Numbered from the stretch's first letter, positions 34,652-43,807 are shown. The stretch: 64,000 bases of DNA from Sphingobium sp. AP50 (GCF_900109095.1 NZ_FNYZ01000003.1:186001-250000), one strand, 5' to 3'. A program made the numbers and translations. Notes: generated by a model from the sequence alone, not told the origin.

Positions 34652-36937
34652 ATGAAGAAATTCCGTCGCATATCCGCGCTGACCGCCAGCGTCGCCGCCG
34701 TGGCATTCGCCAGCCCGCTCTGGGCGCAGGACAATGGACCTGCCGACACCGACAAGGTCGGCCTTGCCGACATCGTCGTCACCGCGCAAAAGCGTGCCAC
34801 CAACATTCAGGACACACCGATTGCGATGCGCGCGTTCGACAGCGATGCGGTGCTGAACGCCGGCATCAGTGATGTGAACGGCCTGTCGCGCCTTGCGCCG
34901 GACCTGAACATCACCAACGACACCCAATATACCAAGATCTCGGTCCGCGGCATTTCCAGTCAGGATCATGGCGAAACCGCCGACCCGGCACTGACCATCA
35001 ATATCGACGGCGAATATATCAACCGCCCGATCGCGCTGAACGCCAGCTTCTTCGACCTGGAACGCATCGAAGTATTGCGTGGCCCGCAGGGCACGCTTTA
35101 TGGCCGCAACGCTACGGCCGGTGCGCTGAACATCGTTGTCGCCAAGCCCAAGCTGGGCGAATTTTCCGGCTACGCCACCGGCAGTTATGGCAATTACAAG
35201 TCGTTGTCCGCCGAAGCCGCCGTCAACGTGCCTCTCGGGGATAAGGTCGCCATTCGCGCCAGCGGCATGCACAATGAGCATGACGGCTATTTCAACAACG
35301 GCTCGGCCGGTCGCGGCAGCGCAGGCAATACCGACGCCGCCCGCCTGTCCATCTACGCCGAACCGACCGAAGGCGTGCGCGCCTATCTGGCCGGTGAATA
35401 TGTGAATGTCGACACGACCGGTGTTGCCCAATATGGCATCGTAGTAGCCAATAACGGCGTGCTGACCAACCCGGCCTATGCCGGTGGCCTGGTCGATCCC
35501 ATTCCGTCGACGCCGCAGCTGGAAAATGGCGGCGTGCCGCATAATCTTCAGTTCAACCCGCCGCGCAAATCCTTCCCGCTGGGCGATCTGGGCTATACCC
35601 GGATCAAGCAATATGCGGTTCGCGGACGGTTGGACATCGACGTCGGCTCCATCGGTACGCTGAGCTATATCGGCGGTTATCGCGATGTGCAGTCCGATGT
35701 CAGCCAGCCGCTGAACGGCTATGTACCGACCGTCTTCATTCAGAATTACGAGAAGAATTCGCAGACGCAGAGCCATGAAATCCGCCTGTCGGGCGGCGAG
35801 AATGGCGGCGTGATCTATCAGGTCGGCGCCTTCTACTTTAACGAAGACCAGTATATGGCGCAGGGACTGTTCCTGCCGCTGGCTGCGGGCGGCAGCTACC
35901 TCAATTATTTCTATCGCCCCTATGTGAAGAATAAATCCTATGCTGGCTTCGCGCAGGCGACCGTTCCTCTGGCTGAAACGCTGAGCGTCACCGGTGGTAT
36001 CCGCTATACCAAGGACAAGAAGAACGCCCAGTTCACGAATTTCGGCCCTCGTTTCGGCCTCGGTTCTACACCCCCGACACTCGAAACAGCGGGCAGCACG
36101 ACCACTTATCCCAACATGAAGGACAGCCAGGTCACCTGGACGCTGGGAGTGGATTATAAGCCGAGCCGCGATAACCTGATCTACGGCAAGGTCGCCACCG
36201 GTTACAAAGCGGGCGGTTTCGACAATGTCAGCTCTTTCGGCGCGGAAAAGCTGACCGCCTATGAAATCGGCACGAAGAACAGCTTTGCCAACCGCACGAT
36301 CCAGTTCAACGCATCTGCCTTCTATTATGACTATAAGGATCAGCAGATCCCGATCTTCCTCGACACCAATGTTGGTGCAGAAGTGGTGAATGCGGGCGCG
36401 TCACGCATCTGGGGCATCGAAACGGACACGACCATCCTGCTGTCCCGCAACGATCGTTTCACCGCGACCGTCAACTATCTGAATGCGAAGCTGACCAAAT
36501 TCTCCGCGAACCTGCTGGGCCTGACGGGCACGCTGACCGACAGCGATCCCAACACGCCGGGACTTCAGCCCTTTGATCTGAGCGGCAATACGCCAGTGCA
36601 GTCGCCCAAATGGACCATTGCGCTGGGCTATGACCATGATTTCCACTTCGGCGATCAGAAGGTTACGGCCAGCCTGTTCAGCCGGTTCAAGTCGGATTAT
36701 TATCTGCAACCCAGCAATGATCTGGCCACCCGGCAAAAGGCGTTCACCCAGACCGACTTCACGCTGGAATGGGTGGCCCCCAATGATCGCTTCAGCGTTC
36801 AGGGTTTCGTCCGCAATATCGAAAATTATCGGCCCTTCGCCTTTGCGGGTTATGTGAACGCCGGCGGTTCGCTGCTGATCAACTATGTCTATGGCTCTCC
36901 CCGCACCTATGGCGTTCGCGGCACCGTTCGTTTCTGA
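34652..36937 (+). CDS. TonB-dependent outer-membrane receptor
   Basis: A 761-residue receptor. Signal peptide about 1-25 (FASPLWA), TonB-box/plug start DIVVTAQKRATNIQDTP (about 43-59), plug motif RIEVLRGPQGTLYGRNATAG, and a C-terminus YGVRGTVRF with terminal Phe. The start is preceded by GGGGAGG. It resembles the receptor at 2146 in plan (sphingomonad family near CirA/FepA, without an STN domain). It lies upstream of a GPH-type symporter, so the pair would take a glycoside or sugar derivative across both membranes. Confidence 0.94.
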   Translation: MKKFRRISALTASVAAVAFASPLWAQDNGPADTDKVGLADIVVTAQKRATNIQDTPIAMRAFDSDAVLNAGISDVNGLSRLAPDLNITNDTQYTKISVRGISSQDHGETADPALTINIDGEYINRPIALNASFFDLERIEVLRGPQGTLYGRNATAGALNIVVAKPKLGEFSGYATGSYGNYKSLSAEAAVNVPLGDKVAIRASGMHNEHDGYFNNGSAGRGSAGNTDAARLSIYAEPTEGVRAYLAGEYVNVDTTGVAQYGIVVANNGVLTNPAYAGGLVDPIPSTPQLENGGVPHNLQFNPPRKSFPLGDLGYTRIKQYAVRGRLDIDVGSIGTLSYIGGYRDVQSDVSQPLNGYVPTVFIQNYEKNSQTQSHEIRLSGGENGGVIYQVGAFYFNEDQYMAQGLFLPLAAGGSYLNYFYRPYVKNKSYAGFAQATVPLAETLSVTGGIRYTKDKKNAQFTNFGPRFGLGSTPPTLETAGSTTTYPNMKDSQVTWTLGVDYKPSRDNLIYGKVATGYKAGGFDNVSSFGAEKLTAYEIGTKNSFANRTIQFNASAFYYDYKDQQIPIFLDTNVGAEVVNAGASRIWGIETDTTILLSRNDRFTATVNYLNAKLTKFSANLLGLTGTLTDSDPNTPGLQPFDLSGNTPVQSPKWTIALGYDHDFHFGDQKVTASLFSRFKSDYYLQPSNDLATRQKAFTQTDFTLEWVAPNDRFSVQGFVRNIENYRPFAFAGYVNAGGSLLINYVYGSPRTYGVRGTVRF

Positions 36938-36971
36938 CGGACAGCACGAACAAAATAGGGCATGATCTGGA

Positions 36972-37001
36972 GGCGGTTCCGGCTAGGCCGGCGGAACCGC
37001 C
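36972..37001 (+). terminator. Hairpin after the TonB receptor gene, probable terminator
   Basis: A 10-bp stem (GGCGGTTCCG 36972-36981 with CGGAACCGCC 36992-37001) with a 10-base loop is followed by a pyrimidine-rich TCCTTCTTCTT. It begins 35 bases after the receptor stop. A second hairpin lies about 125 bases further on. Confidence 0.6.
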
Positions 37002-37060
37002 GTCCTTCTTCTTCGACCGGACCCAGTTTCTGCCGCGCAGGGACGATCAAGGAGAAGGTC

Positions 37061-37111
37061 ATGATTCCGTCCCAGTCGATCACCAGCATCCGGGCCGCGA
37101 CCAGCCTGTAA
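37061..37111 (+). CDS. Possible 16-residue peptide between two hairpins
   Basis: An ATG with a strong AAGGAGAAGG ribosome-binding site opens 16 codons (MIPSQSITSIRAATSL) and a TAA. It lies between the hairpins at 36972 and 37127, upstream of the GPH symporter. It could be a leader peptide, a small protein or chance. No homology can be judged at this length. Confidence 0.3.
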   Translation: MIPSQSITSIRAATSL

Positions 37112-37126
37112 CATCAAGGAATAACC

Positions 37127-37153
37127 ATAGGGCCGGCCGCAAACCGGCCCTAT
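37127..37153 (+). terminator. Hairpin upstream of the MFS symporter gene
   Basis: ATAGGGCCGG (37127-37136) pairs perfectly with CCGGCCCTAT (37144-37153) around a 7-base loop, followed by TTTGC. It looks like an intrinsic terminator or attenuator, ending 54 bases before the symporter start. Confidence 0.7.
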
Positions 37154-37207
37154 TTTGCATATAGGCCCGGCGCGAACGGGCCATCATAAGATGGTGAGGA
37201 CAGTGTG

Positions 37208-38599
37208 ATGACGAGTGCGGTTGCAGGTCATGCCACAGACGAAACCCTGGTCAGGGCTGCTGCCCCTGCGGGCGGAGACAGGTTACGACCATGGGAGAAG
37301 ATAAGCTATGGTCTGGGCGATTTCGCCTGTGGCCTCAGTTGGAACGCGGTGGGCGCATTCCTCCTCTATTTCTATACAAATGTTGCGTTGCTGCCCGCGG
37401 CCGCGGTAGGGACCTTGTTCCTGCTGTCGCGCCTGTTCGACGCGGGTGTCGACCTGGGCGTCGGTTTGATGGTCGACCGGACACGGTCGCGCTGGGGCCG
37501 CACCCGGCCCTATTTCCTGTTCACGGCCGTCCCCTTTTCGATCCTGCTGGTGCTGACATTCACCACCATCGATGCATCGACCGGCGCGAAACTGGCCTAT
37601 GCCTACATCACCTTTTCGCTGCTGGGCATCCTCTACAGCTTTCTGGCGGTGCCCTTTTCCGCGCTGATGCCGATGATGACGACCGACCATGGCAGCCGCA
37701 TGCAACTGGGCAGCGCACGGGCGATCGGCACGTCGATTTCCGTCATCCTGGCAACCGCCGCCACCATGCCACTGGTCGGCCTGCTGGGTGGAGGAAATGA
37801 GCGGACGGGCTTTGCGCTTGTGGCGGTGCTGTTCGCGGCGCTGACGCTGGCGGCGCTGCTCAACCTGTTCTTCAGTTGCCGGGAACGGCACCATGACGAA
37901 GCGCCCCGCAGCGAGGCGATCGGCCCGCAGTTGAGCGCAATGGCGCGCAACAGGGCGTGGCTGGTGACGTTCCTGTTCTGCACGCTCAATTTCCTGCGCT
38001 TCGGCTGTGTCATTTCCGTCACCGCTTTCTTCGCGATAGAGGTGATGAAGGCGCCGTGGATGATCGGCATATTACTGCCCGCCGTGTCCGGCACGCTGCT
38101 GCTCAGCGCCTTCATCGCGCCGATGATCTTCAAGCGGACGGGCATTCGCCGGGGCTGCATCGCCGCGCTGGCGGCCGCCATCCTGCTGCACCTGATCCTG
38201 CCATGGGTGGAGGCGCAGCATATGCTGTTCCTGAGCCTGTTCCTGATCGCCGCGATTTTGGTCAGCCTGACAATGACAGCCATTTTCACCATGGCGGCCG
38301 ACGCGGTGGATTATCATGAATGGATTTTCGGCGTGCGCAACGAAGGGCTGCTGTCATCCGGCATCAGCCTGTCGACCAAGGTCGGCATGGCGGTCGGCAC
38401 CGCCATCATCGCCTATGTGCTGGGCATCGCCGGTTATGATCCCAAGGCCGTGACCGATGGCGCACGCGCGGCGATCCGCTGGTCCTATTATGGCTGGCCA
38501 ATCGCCATCATGATAATTCAGCTCATCATCATCGCCTTCTGGCCGATGGACGGCCTGCATGAACGCATCCGCAAGGAGATTGCGGCGCGGGTGGGCTGA
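37208..38599 (+). CDS. GPH-family sugar:cation symporter (MFS)
   Basis: A 463-residue transporter of the glycoside-pentoside-hexuronide:cation symporter type. The opening KISYGLGDFACGLSWNAVGAFLLYFYTN, the loop VGLMVDRTRSRWGRTRPYFL and the C-terminal region ADAVDYHEWIFGVRNEGLLSS are hallmarks of MelB/XynB/GusB relatives. About 12 membrane spans. The start is the ATG at 37208 with TGAGGACA upstream, not the GTG one codon earlier. It probably imports a sugar, glycoside or uronide that enters through the TonB receptor just upstream. Confidence 0.92.
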   Translation: MTSAVAGHATDETLVRAAAPAGGDRLRPWEKISYGLGDFACGLSWNAVGAFLLYFYTNVALLPAAAVGTLFLLSRLFDAGVDLGVGLMVDRTRSRWGRTRPYFLFTAVPFSILLVLTFTTIDASTGAKLAYAYITFSLLGILYSFLAVPFSALMPMMTTDHGSRMQLGSARAIGTSISVILATAATMPLVGLLGGGNERTGFALVAVLFAALTLAALLNLFFSCRERHHDEAPRSEAIGPQLSAMARNRAWLVTFLFCTLNFLRFGCVISVTAFFAIEVMKAPWMIGILLPAVSGTLLLSAFIAPMIFKRTGIRRGCIAALAAAILLHLILPWVEAQHMLFLSLFLIAAILVSLTMTAIFTMAADAVDYHEWIFGVRNEGLLSSGISLSTKVGMAVGTAIIAYVLGIAGYDPKAVTDGARAAIRWSYYGWPIAIMIIQLIIIAFWPMDGLHERIRKEIAARVG

Positions 38600-38616
38600 G
38601 CGCTTCTCCGGTTGCA

Positions 38617-38650
38617 AAGGGGGCCGCTGCACCAACGCAGCGGCCCCCTT
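38617..38650. terminator. Strong bidirectional intrinsic terminator
   Basis: A perfect 14-bp stem (AAGGGGGCCGCTGC 38617-38630 with GCAGCGGCCCCCTT 38637-38650) closes a 6-base loop and runs into TTTGTTTG. It separates the convergent symporter and SnoaL-like genes. Confidence 0.93.
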
Positions 38651-38671
38651 TTTGTTTGCGCTGAATGCTGA

Positions 38672-39502
38672 TCAGAACATCGGGTGGGCGTTGCGCGATG
38701 TTTCGGGCACGGCTTGGAACATGTCCCAATGTTCGACGATCCGGCCATTTTCGAAGCGGAAGATTTCCATCACTGCCGCGCCACGATCCTCCGCCGACAA
38801 TTTGCCGCGATAATGAACCGCCGCCAGATTGCCGTCGACCAGGATGCGCTGCACCGCGAAGGTCGCGCCGGGGGCCGAACGCAGCCCCTTGATAGCGGCG
38901 ACCGCACCGTCGCGCCCCTGCCCCATGCGGCTGTTATGCTGGATCAGGTCGGGCGCAACGAACTGGCTGTATGCGCGATCGACATCGCCCTTCGTGAACA
39001 GCAGATCTATGAAGCGTTCGAACGCGCGGCGATTGCGCGCCGTGTCGCCCCGCCCCGCAGGATTTGCCGGGGCCATCGCTAGCGGGGCGCTGCCCGATGC
39101 CACGGGTTGCAGCACATCCCAATGTTCGACGACCTTGCCATCCTTCAGCCGGTAGATGTCAGCCACCGCCGCGCCGGACGTGCCGGGCGTGCCCTGACCG
39201 AACAGATGCACCAGTGCCAGGTCGCCGTCGATCAGCAGATGCTTCACGTCGAAATGCGCGCCGGGTTGGGCGAACTTTGGTCCCAGCACCTCGACGGCGA
39301 CCGTCGCCCCGTCGGGAAGGCCGGGATTATGTTGGATGTAATCCGGCGCGACATGGGCCGCAAATGCGGCCGCTACATCGCGTTGCGCGTAGAAACGGTC
39401 GACAAAATCGGCAACGATGGCGCGATTGTCGACCGCCTTTGCCAGTGCGGCGGGCGCAATGGCGATGAGCGCGACGCTGAGCGCTGTGATGACAGGCCTC
39501 AC
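38672..39502 (-). CDS. Secreted protein with two SnoaL/NTF2-like domains
   Basis: A 276-residue protein with a signal peptide (about 1-21, ending ALAKA) and two tandem NTF2-like domains. The repeats are easy to see: VDRFYAQRDVAAAF...YIQHNPG...VEHWDVLQP, then IDLLFTKGDVDRAY...LIQHNSR...VEHWDMFQA. The conserved IQHN and VEHWD residues line the cone-shaped pocket of SnoaL-type isomerases/hydratases. It overlaps the GMC gene by four bases and ends the operon G2DH3-GMC-SnoaL. A periplasmic enzyme acting on the oxidised product of the GMC enzyme is a reasonable guess. Confidence 0.87.
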   Translation of the reverse strand: MRPVITALSVALIAIAPAALAKAVDNRAIVADFVDRFYAQRDVAAAFAAHVAPDYIQHNPGLPDGATVAVEVLGPKFAQPGAHFDVKHLLIDGDLALVHLFGQGTPGTSGAAVADIYRLKDGKVVEHWDVLQPVASGSAPLAMAPANPAGRGDTARNRRAFERFIDLLFTKGDVDRAYSQFVAPDLIQHNSRMGQGRDGAVAAIKGLRSAPGATFAVQRILVDGNLAAVHYRGKLSAEDRGAAVMEIFRFENGRIVEHWDMFQAVPETSRNAHPMF

Positions 39503-41181
39503 AGCACGCCTTCCTTCATCAGCGAGACCGCATGGTCACAGGCGCGCGCCGTTAGTGCCATATAGGTGAGAGACGGGTTCTGGCAGGCGGACGAGCTCAT
39601 CTGCGCACCGTCGGTGACGAACAGGTTGGATATGTCATGCGATTGGCTCCAGCGGTTGAGCACGGATGTTTTGGGATCATGTCCCATGCGCGCGCCGCCC
39701 ATTTCGTGGATGGCGGTGCCGCCCGGATTGGGCTGGTCAAAGCCCATGATGACATGGCCGCCAGCGGCCTCCATCATCGCGGCGGCTTCCTTCTTCGCGT
39801 CGGCCAGCGCGCGCCGTTCATTGTCGCCATGTTCGAAATGGATGTTCAGCATCGGCAACCCTTGCGGGTCCAACTTTGACGGGTCCAGCGTCAGGCGGTT
39901 AGTCGCGCGCGGCAGGCTTTCGGCAAAGCCGACGAACACCATGCGCCATGCGCCAGTCTTGCGGGTTTCCGCCTTGTAATCCGCGCCGATGCCCGCCGAC
40001 CGCTTGGCCGCTGTCCAGCCGCTCTGTAACGCGCCGCCCTGAAAGCTGTAGCCGCGGGTGAAGTCGCCATCCTTTCTATCGAGATTACGGAAGCGCGGGA
40101 TGATCACGCCGGTCGGCCGGTTGCCGAAGGTCGTGCGATCTTCAAAGCCCGGCATCATCGCCATGGTCGACAGAGTCGAGGCATGGTCCATGACGTGGGT
40201 GCCGAGTACCCCGCTACTGTTGGCAAGGCCGTTGGGGAAGGCTTCGGAACGGGAGCGCAGCAGGATGTGCACACTGTTGAAGGCACTGGCGTTCAGGAAC
40301 ACCATGCGCGCGCTGTGGCTGCTGCGCTGGCCGGTCTTCACATTGAGGACGCGGACGCCCGTCGCCTTCTTCGTGGCGGGATCATAATCGACCGCTTCCA
40401 CCAGCGAGTCCGTCACCACCGTCAGCCGCCCTGTCGCCTGCGCGGCAGGCAGCGTCGAGCTTTGCGTGCTGAAATAGGCCCCGTAGGAACAGCCGCGCGC
40501 GCAGATGGAGCGATACTGGCACGGCGCGCGTCCTTCCTTCGGCGCGGTCAGGTTCGCGGTGCGGCCGACGGTCAGACGACGGTCGGGCCATTTCTGCGAA
40601 ATGGCTTCGCGCACATGCTGTTCCACTACGTTGAGCGCCATGGGCGGCAGGAATTTTCCGTCGGGCAGCGAAGGCAGACCTTCGGCCGCGCCGGACACGC
40701 CGATGAAGTCCTCGACATAGTCATACCATGGCGCGATGTCGGCGTAGCGGATCGGCCAGTCGGTGCCGTATCCGTCCACCTTGTTCGCGCCGAAATCATA
40801 GTCCGACCAGCGATAGCTTTGCCGTCCCCAGGTCAGCGACCGGCCGCCAAGCTGATAGCTGCGCCACCAGCTGAACTGCGTACCATCGGCAACGGCATAG
40901 GGATTATCCTTGTCGTTGACGAAATGGTTCTGGGTAAATTCGGTGAAGTGGCGGTTGAGCCGCTGCACCGGATATTCCGCAGCATAGAGTTCCGCGTCGC
41001 CCTCGCCCCGAAACGGCATGTCCCAGGGTGCCTTGGTTTCGGTCACATAGTCCGTGCCATGCTCGATCATGCGTCCCCGCTCGATCATCAGCACCTTCAG
41101 GCCCTTTTGCGTAAGTTCCTTTGCAGCCCACCCGCCGGTGATGCCGGAACCCACCACGATCGCGTCAAAATCCATGTTCAT
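39499..41181 (-). CDS. GMC oxidoreductase, candidate glycoside 3-dehydrogenase catalytic subunit
   Basis: A 560-residue FAD enzyme of the glucose-methanol-choline family. It has the FAD motif VVGSGITGGWAAKEL (about 9-23), RGRMIEHGTDYV, GGRSLTWGRQSYRW near residue 112, a CQYRSICARGCSYGAYFS stretch rich in Cys, and the C-terminal IHEMGGARMG and ACQNPSLTYMALT active-site region. In Gram-negative glucoside 3-dehydrogenases the same kind of GMC subunit works with a small gluconate-2-dehydrogenase-subunit-3-like partner, encoded here immediately upstream with a 4-base overlap. It has no signal peptide and probably rides on the Tat signal of that partner. Oxidation of a glycoside at C3 is inferred. 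Confidence 0.9.
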   Translation of the reverse strand: MNMDFDAIVVGSGITGGWAAKELTQKGLKVLMIERGRMIEHGTDYVTETKAPWDMPFRGEGDAELYAAEYPVQRLNRHFTEFTQNHFVNDKDNPYAVADGTQFSWWRSYQLGGRSLTWGRQSYRWSDYDFGANKVDGYGTDWPIRYADIAPWYDYVEDFIGVSGAAEGLPSLPDGKFLPPMALNVVEQHVREAISQKWPDRRLTVGRTANLTAPKEGRAPCQYRSICARGCSYGAYFSTQSSTLPAAQATGRLTVVTDSLVEAVDYDPATKKATGVRVLNVKTGQRSSHSARMVFLNASAFNSVHILLRSRSEAFPNGLANSSGVLGTHVMDHASTLSTMAMMPGFEDRTTFGNRPTGVIIPRFRNLDRKDGDFTRGYSFQGGALQSGWTAAKRSAGIGADYKAETRKTGAWRMVFVGFAESLPRATNRLTLDPSKLDPQGLPMLNIHFEHGDNERRALADAKKEAAAMMEAAGGHVIMGFDQPNPGGTAIHEMGGARMGHDPKTSVLNRWSQSHDISNLFVTDGAQMSSSACQNPSLTYMALTARACDHAVSLMKEGVL

Positions 41182-41828
41182 CCGAAATCCACCGCTGTCC
41201 AGTCGCTCGACCAGGAGCGGTTATTGGGGGCCAAGGGAAGGTTCGGGTCCCAACGACCCGGCACCAGTTCATATTGCAGTTCCTGACTGCCGCCGATTTC
41301 CGAAGTGTAATAGCCGGTCAGGATCAGCCCCTTCAGCTTCTTCCACGGATGATCCCTGCGGTCGCCAGTGAAGGCATCCGCATCATAGGCGGCCAGCACG
41401 TCATGCTGGCGGGCGGGCGACAGGTTCAGGAACAGCGAAGTGGTCAGTTGATTGAGCTCCCGCTCCACGCCGTCCAGCACGGAAAGGCCGCCGCGCTCTT
41501 CGCCCATATGGACACGGCCCGGCGTTTCGGGCGCGGTGTCCTCCAGCCCGTGACGCAGCGCCAGTTCGACAAAGGCAGGCACGCCAGCCGCAACGGCTCC
41601 GGGCGTATCGGTCGCGGGAATCACCAGGTCGGACAAACGGGCCAGCAGGAGCTTCTCAGACGCGCTGGCGCCGCCATCCTGCCCTTCCCGCACCTTGTTC
41701 CATGCATGCACTGGCAATCCCACCAGCGCGCCCAGAACGGCTGCACCACCTAATATCTGGCGACGATCGACCGTGGTCGGCGACCACCCGTCCGATGGCG
41801 CTGAAAGGCTGTTTTCGCCTTGTCCCAT
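41178..41828 (-). CDS. Gluconate 2-dehydrogenase subunit 3 family protein, Tat signal
   Basis: A 216-residue small partner subunit with a twin-arginine signal (DRRQILGGAAVLGALVGLP, residues about 21-39) and the family segment LLARLSDLVIPATDTPGAVAAGVPAFVE. It belongs to Pfam-type Gluconate_2-dh3. It is the first gene of the operon, overlapping the GMC gene by four bases, and likely exports and anchors the GMC subunit. A GAA-N6-TTC operator candidate lies 36 bases before the start. Confidence 0.9.
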   Translation of the reverse strand: MGQGENSLSAPSDGWSPTTVDRRQILGGAAVLGALVGLPVHAWNKVREGQDGGASASEKLLLARLSDLVIPATDTPGAVAAGVPAFVELALRHGLEDTAPETPGRVHMGEERGGLSVLDGVERELNQLTTSLFLNLSPARQHDVLAAYDADAFTGDRRDHPWKKLKGLILTGYYTSEIGGSQELQYELVPGRWDPNLPLAPNNRSWSSDWTAVDFG

Positions 41829-41863
41829 ATCCTCTCCTCACGCGCCGACATGGGCGCACATGT

Positions 41864-41875
41864 GAACTATAATTC
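41864..41875 (-). promoter_or_regulatory. Operator candidate 1 (GAA-N6-TTC), GMC operon
   Basis: GAACTATAATTC, read on the minus strand as GAATTATAGTTC, lies 36 bases upstream of the Gluconate_2-dh3 start. It matches the other four sites (GAAT-N4-GTTC core) but lacks the downstream TAAT box. Confidence 0.45.
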
Positions 41876-41946
41876 CATTTCTTACAGAGTTGGAAAGACG
41901 GCGGCAAGTCTTGGCATTGGAGTCTGTAGGGAAATACGAAAAATTG

Positions 41947-43485
41947 CTATTTCCCAGTATCTCTACCACCTTCTTTATTGCCACCCCCGCGAATTTGAAG
42001 CTGGCGCGGGATGGCGAGCGCGAGCAGGCCCACCGCGAGCAGGCTGGCCGCGACGACGATGGCCGACAGGGTGAAGGCATGGATCGCGTCTTCCCCGGCC
42101 GTTCCAGCCAGCGGATCGATCAGGAAGAACAAGGTGCCGATCGCCGCCGCGCCGATGGCGGAACCCAATTGTTGCGTCGCCTTGAGCGTGCCCGATGCTG
42201 AACCGGCATGGCCGACATCGACTTCGGACAGGGTGCAGGGCGGCAAAGGCCCGCCGACCAGCCCCATGCCCAGCCCCATGGCGAGCAGTGGAAAGGCGAT
42301 CAGCCATGGCGCGGCAGTCATCAGCGGAGGGGCATTGAAAATCGCGATCAGCACGCCCAGCCCCACCACCATCAGCGCAGCGCCCCATGTGATGATGATC
42401 GGGCCGAAGCGCGGCAGCGCCTTGCGCGACAACAAGCCGATAGCGAAGGATGCACCAAAGGCATAGGGCACATGGGCGATGCCCACCTGCGCAGCCGTAA
42501 AATGCAGACCGCGCTGCATGGCGAGGGTCAGGATGAACAGCAGCCCGCCGGTCGCCGTCTGGAACATCAGGGTGGTGAACAGACCGAAGGTGAAGCCGCG
42601 CGCATGGAACAGGTCCGGCACGATCAGCGCCGAACCGTCCCGCGCCATGCGCGCCCGGCTGTGGCGGATCAGCATCAGCGCGATGGGCAGGCTGCACGCC
42701 ATCAGCGCGAAGCCCCAGAGCGGCCAGCCATAATCGCGCCCCTGAATGAGCGGAAAGATGAGCGCGAACAGCAGCAGCATGACCAGCGTCGTGCCCCCCA
42801 TGTCGAGGCGCGGACTGTGGGCGGATTTGCCCGCAGGCAGGATGCGCATCGCCATGATCAGTGCGATGATCCCGATAGGCAGGTTGATCAGGAAAATCGG
42901 CCGCCAGCCCAGCCCGAACAGATTGGCGCTGAGAATGAGGCCGCCGATCACCGGCCCCAATACCGCCGCCAGCCCGCCCAATATGCCGAACAGGCCCAGC
43001 GCCGCCATCCGTTCATGCGGCGGGTACATGATCTGCGTCAGCGACATGACCTGCGGCAGCATGATCGCCGCCGTTGCCCCCTGCAACAATCGCGCGGCGA
43101 CCAGTTGGCCAGGATCCTGCGCAAGACCGCAGAGCAGCGACGTCAGGGTGAAACCCGCGACGCCGATCAGGAAAGCGCGGCGATAGCCGAATATGTCGCC
43201 CAGCCGCCCGCCGGTGATCAGCAACAGCGAAAAGATGGTCGAATAACCCGCGACCATCCATTGCACTTCGGCGTCGCTGGCGCCCAGTTGTGCCTGCAAT
43301 GTCGGCACCGCGACATTGATGATCGTCATGTCGACAAGGTCGAGCACCATGGCGGTGGCGACGATGGCCAGCGCGATGCTGCGTTGCCGATGGGTGAGCC
43401 GCGACGCGGACGCAAGCGCACTGTCCGCGCCTGCCACAGCCTGCCCCAAGGCCCGACCTACACCCTGCCCTGCGGTGCCGTTCAT
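41947..43485 (-). CDS. DHA2-type MFS transporter, 14-TM
   Basis: A 512-residue drug:H+ antiporter-2 family protein (EmrB/QacA type) with about 14 spans. It has VDMTIINVAVPTLQ in TM1, GGRLGDIFGYRRAFLIG in loop 2-3, and GPVIGGLIL (motif C) in TM5. Such proteins export hydrophobic aromatics or organic acids. The start at 43485 is 45 bases from an operator candidate, which ties it to the glycoside cluster. It may relieve toxicity of the released aglycone. Confidence 0.92.
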   Translation of the reverse strand: MNGTAGQGVGRALGQAVAGADSALASASRLTHRQRSIALAIVATAMVLDLVDMTIINVAVPTLQAQLGASDAEVQWMVAGYSTIFSLLLITGGRLGDIFGYRRAFLIGVAGFTLTSLLCGLAQDPGQLVAARLLQGATAAIMLPQVMSLTQIMYPPHERMAALGLFGILGGLAAVLGPVIGGLILSANLFGLGWRPIFLINLPIGIIALIMAMRILPAGKSAHSPRLDMGGTTLVMLLLFALIFPLIQGRDYGWPLWGFALMACSLPIALMLIRHSRARMARDGSALIVPDLFHARGFTFGLFTTLMFQTATGGLLFILTLAMQRGLHFTAAQVGIAHVPYAFGASFAIGLLSRKALPRFGPIIITWGAALMVVGLGVLIAIFNAPPLMTAAPWLIAFPLLAMGLGMGLVGGPLPPCTLSEVDVGHAGSASGTLKATQQLGSAIGAAAIGTLFFLIDPLAGTAGEDAIHAFTLSAIVVAASLLAVGLLALAIPRQLQIRGGGNKEGGRDTGK

Positions 43486-43529
43486 ACCCCTCCCCTGCGG
43501 ACCCGCTGGCCTTGCCGCGAGTCAATTAT

Positions 43530-43555
43530 GAACTAATATTCTAGTAATAGAATAT
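43530..43555 (-). promoter_or_regulatory. Operator candidate 2 (GAA-N6-TTC) with adjoining dyad, DHA2 MFS gene
   Basis: GAACTAATATTC (43530-43541; minus strand GAATATTAGTTC followed by ATAATT) overlaps a second dyad ATATTCT-N6-AGAATAT (43536-43555). It lies 45 bases before the transporter start, in the promoter region. Confidence 0.55.
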
Positions 43556-43615
43556 CGCAATCTGCGTGCCCGTCAAGTTTGCCGATCTGGTCTAGCAAAA
43601 GCCTATCGACAAGCA

Positions 43616-43627
43616 GAATTTTTGTTC
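43616..43627 (+). promoter_or_regulatory. Operator candidate 3 (GAA-N6-TTC-TAAT), ThuA gene
   Basis: GAATTTTTGTTC followed by TAAT, about 180 bases upstream of the ThuA gene at 43808. The rest of the 322-base gap 43486-43807 holds sites 2 and 3 and no gene. Confidence 0.5.
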
Positions 43628-43807
43628 TAATAAATGTCGCGCGGCGCTTTGTCTGCCGCGCGAATCGGTAAGACTGCACCAATTTTTGTCCCGCAGCATC
43701 AACCCTGTACGGGGTGATTGACGCTGCCGGACAACGCGCCCGGCCGCACCTGACAGCTCGCCTCGACTGCCTGCATCATAATCACAATCACAAGAGAGGA
43801 GAATGCA

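Noticed and set aside
36972-37001. Riboswitch between the receptor and symporter genes
   Set aside because: I see simple hairpins but no conserved riboswitch core; a terminator/attenuator explains the structures.
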